Assembly (NCBI RefSeq): GCF_003711205.1
Contig: NZ_CP031013.1
Span: 3,886,501 to 3,950,500 of the forward strand
Direction of reading: 5' to 3'
DNA length: 64,000 nt
Origin: Polaromonas sp. SP1
GTDB taxonomy: Bacteria > Pseudomonadota > Gammaproteobacteria > Burkholderiales > Burkholderiaceae_C
Program-made: the position numbers and the translations under genes
Shown: positions 58,119 through 64,000 of the stretch, one piece after another
How positions within the stretch are numbered: position 1 is the first letter of the stretch
How the letters are laid out: the number at the start of each line of letters is the position of its first letter
The notes under the pieces: model-generated
Seen by the model: the letters and a program-made list of their open reading frames with translations, nothing else
Told to the model about the DNA's origin: nothing
Database searches by the model: none

Positions 58119-59495
58119 ATGGACGCTACCAACCCCGCCCCCCTTGAAACCGCCCCGGCACCGCTGGAAATGCGCCCGCGGCGTGGCTTCAGCCTGTTCT
58201 GGCGGACTTTCTTTTTCCTGTCCCTGCTGTTGTTCGGCTCCATCGTGGCCTGGCTGCAGACCTTTCGTGCGCTCGAGTCCGAGCCGCGCGCCATCCAGAG
58301 CGCGCAGCAGCTGGCCTCGCTGGTCAACCTGAGCCGGGCTGCGCTGCGCTATTCGGACTCCATTGCCCGCGTCTCGCTGATCAAGACCCTGGCCGACGAG
58401 GAGCGTGTGCGCATCACGCCGCGTGAGCCCAAAGACAAATACGAATTGTTCGAAAGCGACGAGTTGGGCGAGCGCACGGCCGAAGAACTCAGGGCGCGGC
58501 TGGGCGGCGGCACCGTGGTGGCGAGCAGTGTCAACGGCCAGAAGGGCCTGTGGGTGGGTTTTGCCATCGACGGGGACTCCTACTGGCTGCTGACCGACCC
58601 GTCCAAGATCGGGCCGTCGCGCAACAGCACCTGGATCATCTGGTTGATCACGGCGGCGATCCTCTCGCTGGCGGGAGCGGCTTTTATCGCGCGGCTGATC
58701 AACCGGCCGCTCAAGCAGCTGTCGTTTGCGGCCAGCCGCATGCGCGATGGCGACTTTGACGCCAGCCTGCTGGACGAAAAAGTCGCCACCAGCGAAATCC
58801 GCGAGGTCAACATCGGCTTTAACCGCATGGCCGAGCAGCTCTCCAAGATCGAGCAGGACCGGGTCATCATGCTGGCCGGCATCTCGCACGACTTGCGCAC
58901 GCCGCTGGCGCGCCTGCGCCTGGAAACCGAGATGAGCGTCTCCGACGCCGACGCGCGCGAGCACATGGCCGCCGACATCACCCAGCTGGACGCGATCATC
59001 GACAAGTTCCTCGACTACGCCCGGCCCGAGCCACCGCGGCTGGAGCGGGTGTCGCTCAATGCCGTAGTCGATGCGGCGGTGTACGCCGTGGCCGACTACG
59101 AAGACATGCGCGTGACCGTCACCATCCCCGACGACATGGCAGTACTGGCCGACGAAGTGGAGTTGTCCCGCGTCATCGCCAACTTGCTGGAAAACGCCAG
59201 GCGCTACGGCAAGACGCCCGAAACCGGCATCGCCCTGGTCGACATCGCCGCCAAGGCGCGCGACCAGTGGGTGCTGATCAAGGTGCGCGACCACGGCATG
59301 GGCGTGGCGCCCGAGACGCTCTCCAAACTCACGCGGCCGTTTTTCCGCGGCGATGCGGCGCGCACGGCGGCCACCGGTGCAGGCCTGGGCCTGGCGATTG
59401 TCGAGAAAACCATTCACCGCATGGGCGGCGTGTTCGGCCTGGCCAACACCGGCTCGGGCGGCCTGGCGGCGCACATCAAGCTGCGCAGGAACTGA
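58119..59495 (+). CDS. envZ: EnvZ-like sensor histidine kinase
   Basis: 458 residues: membrane helix (about 21-47), periplasmic domain of some 120 residues, second helix (about 170-193), HAMP (about 195-247, RLINRPLKQLSFAASRM), HisKA with H257 (LAGISHDLRTPLARLRLETE) and HATPase (NLLENARRYGK, VRDHGMGVAPETL, GAGLGLAIVEKTI). Probable partner of the OmpR-type regulator upstream; osmotic or envelope sensing is inferred from the family. Confidence 0.92.
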   Translation: MDATNPAPLETAPAPLEMRPRRGFSLFWRTFFFLSLLLFGSIVAWLQTFRALESEPRAIQSAQQLASLVNLSRAALRYSDSIARVSLIKTLADEERVRITPREPKDKYELFESDELGERTAEELRARLGGGTVVASSVNGQKGLWVGFAIDGDSYWLLTDPSKIGPSRNSTWIIWLITAAILSLAGAAFIARLINRPLKQLSFAASRMRDGDFDASLLDEKVATSEIREVNIGFNRMAEQLSKIEQDRVIMLAGISHDLRTPLARLRLETEMSVSDADAREHMAADITQLDAIIDKFLDYARPEPPRLERVSLNAVVDAAVYAVADYEDMRVTVTIPDDMAVLADEVELSRVIANLLENARRYGKTPETGIALVDIAAKARDQWVLIKVRDHGMGVAPETLSKLTRPFFRGDAARTAATGAGLGLAIVEKTIHRMGGVFGLANTGSGGLAAHIKLRRN

Positions 59496-59522
59496 GGTTG
59501 AAAGGGTTTGGGGCGGCGCAGG

Positions 59523-59587
59523 TTTTATAAGCCAAATATGCCTCCAGCCCAGACACCGCCTAGGCCTTTCGCTATTAAAACCATAGC
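59523..59587 (-). repeat. Family A repeat between envZ and ispF (minus orientation)
   Basis: Read on the minus strand: GCTATGGTTTTAATAGCGAA ... GTCTGGGCTGGAGGCATATTT then GGCTTATAAAA. It is the only good copy in this orientation and lies in the convergent gap of envZ and ispF. Confidence 0.8.
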
Positions 59588-59614
59588 ACCCAGCCTTTAA
59601 TACCCGGCGGCGGC

Positions 59615-60100
59615 TTAACGGTGCAGCAGGACCACGGCGCGGGCTTCCATGCCCAGGCCCTGCCCGACCGGGCCCAGTTTTTCCGCCGTCTTGGCCTTTA
59701 CGTTCACCTGGCTGGCGTCCAGCCCCAAGGCCGCGGCGATATTGGCGCGCATGCCGGCGATGTGCGGCGCAAGCCGGGGCGCCTGCGCGATCACGGTGCT
59801 GTCGATGTTGCCGATCTTCCAGCCGAGTTCGGCCAGCTTTCGCCCCGCTTCCTTGAGCAACACCGAAGAGTCCGCGCCCTTGAAGCGCGCGTCGGTGTCC
59901 GGAAAGTGCGAGCCGATGTCGCCCAGCGCCGCCGCGCCCAGCAGCGCGTCGGTGATCGCGTGCAGCAGCACATCGGCATCCGAGTGGCCGAGCAGGCCCA
60001 CGGTGTGGGGAATGTCGACGCCGCCGATGATGAGCTTGCGCCCGGGCACCAGCGCATGCGTGTCCCAGCCTTCACCGATTCGAAAGTTCATGGCGGTCAT
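59615..60100 (-). CDS. ispF: 2-C-methyl-D-erythritol 2,4-cyclodiphosphate synthase
   Basis: Fifth MEP-pathway step. 161 residues; [20 protein letters not shown] with the zinc-binding D-x-[21 protein letters not shown] (signature), and a C-terminal [14 protein letters not shown]. The start MTAM at 60100 follows the gap that holds 9-bp tandem repeats. Directly downstream of ispD. Confidence 0.96.
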   Translation of the reverse strand: MTAMNFRIGEGWDTHALVPGRKLIIGGVDIPHTVGLLGHSDADVLLHAITDALLGAAALGDIGSHFPDTDARFKGADSSVLLKEAGRKLAELGWKIGNIDSTVIAQAPRLAPHIAGMRANIAAALGLDASQVNVKAKTAEKLGPVGQGLGMEARAVVLLHR

Positions 60101-60120
60101 CGTGGGGCCTTGTTGGAGTG

Positions 60121-60147
60121 ACGTGGGTGACGTGGGTGATGTGGGTG
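60121..60147. repeat. Three tandem 9-bp repeats between ispD and ispF
   Basis: ACGTGGGTG, ACGTGGGTG, ATGTGGGTG in a row in the 59-bp intergenic stretch just upstream of ispF. Copy-number change would alter spacing between the two genes by whole 9-bp steps. Confidence 0.8.
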
Positions 60148-60159
60148 GGCTCGCATGGC

Positions 60160-60891
60160 TTATTTTCTGCGCCGCTCAAAGATGGCTTCAGCCAAGGCAA
60201 AGTCTTCCGGGTAGGTCACCTTGAAGTTCTGCGCGCTGCCGTTCACCAGCCGGGGCGACAGGCCTGCCGCCTCCATCGCGCTGGATTCGTCCGTCACCGC
60301 ATCGCCCGCAAGCTGGAGCGCATCAATCAGCGGACCGATGCGAAACATCTGCGGCGTCTGCGCCAGCCATTTGTCACTGCGGTCCACCGTAGAGGCCACG
60401 CGGCCGTCGCGTTCGGTTTTGAGCGTGTCGGGCAGCTTTTGCGCCAGCAAGCCGCCCACGGCGTCGTTGCGGCACTCGTTGATCAGGGCCTTGATCTGCT
60501 CGGGCGTGACCAGGCAGCGCGCGGCATCGTGCACCAGCACCCAATCGTCCAGGTCAGCGCCGGGCTGCTGCTCCAGCATGGCTTTGAGGCCGTTGAGCAC
60601 CGTGGCCGCACGCGTGGCGCCGCCGCCCACCAGCAGGACTTCATTGCGCTGGTTGAAATCAGGGAACACATCCAGAAAATCCTCGTCAGACGGGGAAATC
60701 ACCACCCAGACCGCCGCAAAGCTGCCTGCCAGCGCCCTGAAGGCTTCGACCGTGTGCCGCACCATGGGCCGGCCGTCAATCAGGTGGTATTGCTTGGCCC
60801 TGGCGGTGCCGGCCCGGCTTCCCTGCCCGGCGCAGGGGATCAGCACAAAAAAACGGGCTCCGGAACGGGTATTGGCAGGGCTTGTCGTCAT
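60160..60891 (-). CDS. ispD: 2-C-methyl-D-erythritol 4-phosphate cytidylyltransferase
   Basis: Third MEP-pathway step, joining CTP and MEP. ATG at 60891 ([20 protein letters not shown]) is preferred over one 15 codons earlier, since homologues start near here. 243 residues; nucleotide-binding [36 protein letters not shown] and the late [20 protein letters not shown]. Divergent from mfd, with the 129-bp gap holding both promoters. Confidence 0.95.
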   Translation of the reverse strand: MTTSPANTRSGARFFVLIPCAGQGSRAGTARAKQYHLIDGRPMVRHTVEAFRALAGSFAAVWVVISPSDEDFLDVFPDFNQRNEVLLVGGGATRAATVLNGLKAMLEQQPGADLDDWVLVHDAARCLVTPEQIKALINECRNDAVGGLLAQKLPDTLKTERDGRVASTVDRSDKWLAQTPQMFRIGPLIDALQLAGDAVTDESSAMEAAGLSPRLVNGSAQNFKVTYPEDFALAEAIFERRRK

Positions 60892-61020
60892 AACTTCATC
60901 ATAGATTCTAAAATCGGGGATTGAACACGCAGGCACCCCACTCCAGATGGTTTGGGGTGCCTGGCTTTTGTCGCTTCATTTTTGAATACGCCCAGCCAGA
61001 CCTCCACAGCGCCTCGATCC

Positions 61021-64000
61021 ATGCAGCTACCCCCACTCGCCACCGGCAAACGCTACACCCTGCCCCAGCCCGCCGGTTCGGCCGATGCCTTGCTGCTGGC
61101 CCGCCTGGGCACGCGTGAAAAAGCCGCCGGCAAGCTCACCGCCATCATCACGTCGGACGCCACCACGGCCCAGCGCCTGATGGACGAGATCGCTTTTTTT
61201 GCGCCTGACTTGCGCTGCGCGCTCTTCCCCGACTGGGAAACCCTGCCCTACGACACCTTTTCGCCGCACCAGGACCTGATCAGCGAGCGCCTGGCCACGC
61301 TGTGGCGCATCCAGCAGCGCGACAAGGACACCGGCGCCGACGTCGTCATCGTGCCGGCCACCACCGCGCTGTACCGCCTGGCGCCGCCCAGTTTCCTGGC
61401 GGGCTACACCTTCCAGTTCAAGGTCAAGCAAAAGCTCGATGAAACGCGGCTCAAGGCCCAGCTCACGCTGGCCGGCTACAGCCACGTCACGCAGGTGGTC
61501 AGCCCCGGCGAATACGCGGTGCGCGGCGGCCTGATCGACCTGTTCCCCATGGGCAGCCTCGTGCCCTACCGCGTCGACCTGTTTGACGACGAGATCGACA
61601 GCATCCGCACGTTTGACCCGGACAGCCAGCGCAGCCTCTACCCCGTGCCGGAAGTGCGCCTTTTGCCGGGGCGTGAATTCCCGATGGACGACGAAGCGCG
61701 CGCGCGCTTTCGCAGCCGCTGGCGTGAGTTGCTCGACGGCGACCCGACCAAGAGCCGCATCTACAAGGACATGGGCAACGGCGTGGCTACCGCCGGCATC
61801 GAGTACTACCTGCCGCTCTTCTTTGAAGAAACCGCCACGGTGTTCGACTACCTGGGCAGCGATGCCACCGTGGTGCTGCACGGCGACCTGGAGCCGGCCT
61901 TCCAGCGCTTCTGGCAAGACACCAAAGACCGCTACCGCCTGGTGCGCGATGCGCCGGACCGCCCGGCGCTGCCGCCCGAGTCGCTCTTTCTGGGCGCCGA
62001 GCAGTTTTATGCGCGCGCCAACGACTACGCGCAGCTGGCCATACGCGCCGCGGTCGAAGACGTCGCCGACAACGCGCAGTTTCAAAAGCTGGGCGAAATG
62101 GCCGTGGTGCGCGGCGCTGAAGACCCGCTGGCCAAATTCAAGGGCCATGTGCGCAACACCGCCCACCGCGTGCTGGTGCTGGCTGAAAGCGACGGCCGGC
62201 GCGAAAGCCTGCTCGACTTCCTGCGCGCCAGCAGCGTCAGCCCGCCAGCCTTTGACTCGCTCGAAGACTTCCAGGTCAGCGACGAAAAGCTCGGCATCGC
62301 CACCGCGGCGCTGAACACCGGTTTCAGCTGGCTGGAAGAAGGCATCGACTTCATCACCGAGACCGAGCTGTTTGCCGCCGGCGCCACCGTGCGCCGCCGC
62401 AACAAAAAGCAGGAACAGGTCAGCGACGTTGAAGCGCTGATCAAGGATCTTTCCGAGCTCAACGTCGGCGACCCGGTGGTGCACAGCGCCCACGGCATAG
62501 GCCGCTACCGCGGCCTGATCAACATGGACCTGGGCCAGGGCACGAATGCCGACGGCACGCCACTGCTGCAGGAGTTTTTGCACCTTGAGTATGCCGACGG
62601 CGCCACGCTGTATGTGCCCGTCAGCCAGCTGCACCTGATCAGCCGCTACACCGGCGTCAGCGCCGAAGAAGCCCCATTGCACCGCCTGGGCAGCGGCCAG
62701 TGGGAAAAGGCCAAGCGCAAGGCCGCCGAGCAGATTCGCGATTCGGCCGCCGAGCTGCTCAACATCTACGCCCGCCGCGCCGCGCGCGAAGGCCATGCCT
62801 TCCGCTACTCGCCCGGCGACTACGAAACCTTTGCCAACGACTTCGGCTTTGACGAAACCGCCGACCAGCGCGCCGCCATCCATGCGGTGATCCAGGACAT
62901 GATCAGCCCGCGCCCCATGGACAGGCTGGTTTGCGGCGACGTGGGCTTCGGCAAGACGGAAGTCGCCCTGCGCGCAGCCTTTATCGCCGTGACCGGCGGC
63001 AAGCAAGTGGCCCTGCTGGCGCCGACCACGTTGCTGGCCGAGCAGCACTACCAGACGCTGGTGGACCGCTTCGCCAAATGGCCGGTCAAAATCGCCGAGA
63101 TGAGCCGCTTCCGCTCGGGCAAGGAGATCACCGCAGCCATCAAGGGCCTGGCCGACGGCACCGTCGACATCGTGGTCGGCACGCACAAGCTGCTGAGCCA
63201 GGACGTGAAGTTCGAACGCCTGGGCCTGCTCATCATCGATGAAGAGCACCGCTTCGGCGTGCGCCACAAAGAGGCGATGAAGGCGATGCGCGCCGAAGTC
63301 GATGTGCTGACGCTCACCGCCACGCCGATCCCGCGTACGCTGGGCATGGCGCTCGAAGGCCTGCGCGACCTGAGCGTGATCGCCACCGCGCCGCAGCGCC
63401 GCCTGGCCATCAAGACCTTTGTGCGCAGCGAAAACAACGGCGTGATCCGCGAAGCCGTGCTGCGCGAATTGAAGCGCGGCGGCCAGGTCTACTTCCTGCA
63501 CAACGAAGTCGAGACCATCCAGAACCGGCGCGAAAAACTCGAAGAAATATTGCCCGAAGCCCGCATCGCCGTAGCCCACGGCCAGATGCCCGAGCGCGAG
63601 CTGGAGCGCGTGATGAAGGACTTCATCGCCCAGCGCTACAACCTGCTGCTGTGCTCGACCATCATCGAGACCGGCATCGACGTGCCGACCGCCAACACCA
63701 TCGTGATGAGCCGCGCCGACAAGTTCGGCCTGGCGCAGCTGCACCAGCTGCGCGGCCGCGTGGGCCGCAGCCACCACCAGGCCTATGCCTATTTGATGGT
63801 GCCCGACATCGAAGGCCTGACCAAGCAGGCCAGCCAGCGGCTCGAAGCCATCCAGCAGATGGAGGAACTCGGCTCGGGCTTTTACCTGGCCATGCACGAC
63901 CTGGAAATCCGCGGCACCGGCGAGGTACTGGGCGAGAACCAGAGCGGCAACATGCTCGAAGTCGGCTTTCAGCTCTACAACGAGATGCTCAGCGAAGCCG
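61021..64000 (+). CDS. mfd: Transcription-repair coupling factor Mfd (3' end outside window)
   Basis: ATPase that removes stalled RNA polymerase and recruits UvrA. 993 residues are visible and the frame runs off the right edge; the family is about 1150 long, so about the last 150, including most of the C-terminal UvrA-masking domain, are missing. Seen in order: UvrB-like N-terminal modules (LFPDWETLPYDTFSPHQDLI; SPGEYAVRGGLIDLFPMG), RNA polymerase interaction domain (NVGDPVVHSAHGIGRYRGLI), translocase with Walker A VCGDVGFGKTEVALRAAF, LIIDEEHRFGVRHKE, TLTATPIPRTLGMAL, and motif VI QLRGRVGRS. Confidence 0.97.
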   Translation, partial: MQLPPLATGKRYTLPQPAGSADALLLARLGTREKAAGKLTAIITSDATTAQRLMDEIAFFAPDLRCALFPDWETLPYDTFSPHQDLISERLATLWRIQQRDKDTGADVVIVPATTALYRLAPPSFLAGYTFQFKVKQKLDETRLKAQLTLAGYSHVTQVVSPGEYAVRGGLIDLFPMGSLVPYRVDLFDDEIDSIRTFDPDSQRSLYPVPEVRLLPGREFPMDDEARARFRSRWRELLDGDPTKSRIYKDMGNGVATAGIEYYLPLFFEETATVFDYLGSDATVVLHGDLEPAFQRFWQDTKDRYRLVRDAPDRPALPPESLFLGAEQFYARANDYAQLAIRAAVEDVADNAQFQKLGEMAVVRGAEDPLAKFKGHVRNTAHRVLVLAESDGRRESLLDFLRASSVSPPAFDSLEDFQVSDEKLGIATAALNTGFSWLEEGIDFITETELFAAGATVRRRNKKQEQVSDVEALIKDLSELNVGDPVVHSAHGIGRYRGLINMDLGQGTNADGTPLLQEFLHLEYADGATLYVPVSQLHLISRYTGVSAEEAPLHRLGSGQWEKAKRKAAEQIRDSAAELLNIYARRAAREGHAFRYSPGDYETFANDFGFDETADQRAAIHAVIQDMISPRPMDRLVCGDVGFGKTEVALRAAFIAVTGGKQVALLAPTTLLAEQHYQTLVDRFAKWPVKIAEMSRFRSGKEITAAIKGLADGTVDIVVGTHKLLSQDVKFERLGLLIIDEEHRFGVRHKEAMKAMRAEVDVLTLTATPIPRTLGMALEGLRDLSVIATAPQRRLAIKTFVRSENNGVIREAVLRELKRGGQVYFLHNEVETIQNRREKLEEILPEARIAVAHGQMPERELERVMKDFIAQRYNLLLCSTIIETGIDVPTANTIVMSRADKFGLAQLHQLRGRVGRSHHQAYAYLMVPDIEGLTKQASQRLEAIQQMEELGSGFYLAMHDLEIRGTGEVLGENQSGNMLEVGFQLYNEMLSEA

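Noticed and set aside
61027..63897. 956-codon minus-strand open frame opposite mfd
   Set aside because: Mfd translates continuously on the plus strand with all helicase motifs; the minus frame has no recognisable domains.

Overview
The window looks like chromosome of a high-GC betaproteobacterium of the order Burkholderiales, most likely family Comamonadaceae; Polaromonas is my best guess, from gene order and recollection rather than a search. Supporting signs are the run rpsB-tsf-pyrH-frr-uppS-cdsA-dxr-rseP-bamA-skp-lpxD-fabZ-lpxA-lpxB-rnhB, a PHB regulator (PhaR) with a 3-hydroxybutyrate dehydrogenase, and a betaproteobacterial proteasome homologue (BPH).

Layout. 1-2511: 3' part of a large, lower-GC protein of unknown function, the only clearly accessory-looking gene. 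2574-9474 (minus): pyruvate dehydrogenase operon aceE-aceF-bph-lpdA, with a proteasome-like peptidase gene inside it. 9819-13057 (plus): PAS histidine kinase and FixJ-type regulator, then folD. 14107-19614 (minus): DUF4149 membrane protein, greA, carB, carA. 19971-35181 (minus): a long housekeeping block running from rpsB/tsf (translation) and pyrH/frr through uppS/cdsA/dxr (isoprenoid and phospholipid precursors), rseP/bamA/skp (envelope protein handling) and lpxD/fabZ/lpxA/lpxB (lipid A) to rnhB and a SpoU-type RNA methylase. 35378-43284: amidase, D-amino acid dehydrogenase, BON-LysM protein, NAD(P)HX repair enzyme, YggT protein, RNase R. 43452-48360: tRNA-Leu, rimO, phaR, tRNA-Val, relA. 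48419-56620: small-molecule metabolism (hydrolase, hydroxybutyrate dehydrogenase, LhgO-like oxidase, acetylpolyamine deacetylase-like enzyme, N-formylglutamate amidohydrolase), an outer-membrane barrel, a LysR/PACE-exporter divergent pair and a SIMPL protein. 57018-59495: OmpR/EnvZ-like pair. 59615-60891 (minus): ispF and ispD, completing with dxr and uppS a good part of the MEP/undecaprenyl route. 61021-end (plus): mfd, cut by the window edge.

The main unexplained signal is two dispersed repeat families. Family A (about 55-65 bp) begins with the short palindrome GCTAT-N5-7-ATAGC and ends in a GGGCTGGAGGCC-like segment followed by T-rich sequence. I count 11 good copies and 3 weak ones. Several lie inside essential or conserved genes (lpdA, aceF, a DUF4149 gene, the SpoU methylase, lpxB, an lhgO-like gene, nnr), and all the antisense intragenic copies are read in one and the same codon phase. 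Others supply stop codons or a terminator. Family B (about 85-105 bp, GC-rich, with CCCCCCGAGGGGG and CCGGCAAAGCCGG hairpins) occurs six times, twice as tandem pairs. It supplies the last codons and stop of folD and of the SpoU methylase, sits in frame inside an alpha/beta hydrolase next to its nucleophile, and separates ompR from envZ. Together they suggest that small repeats have been remodelling gene ends and protein segments in this lineage.
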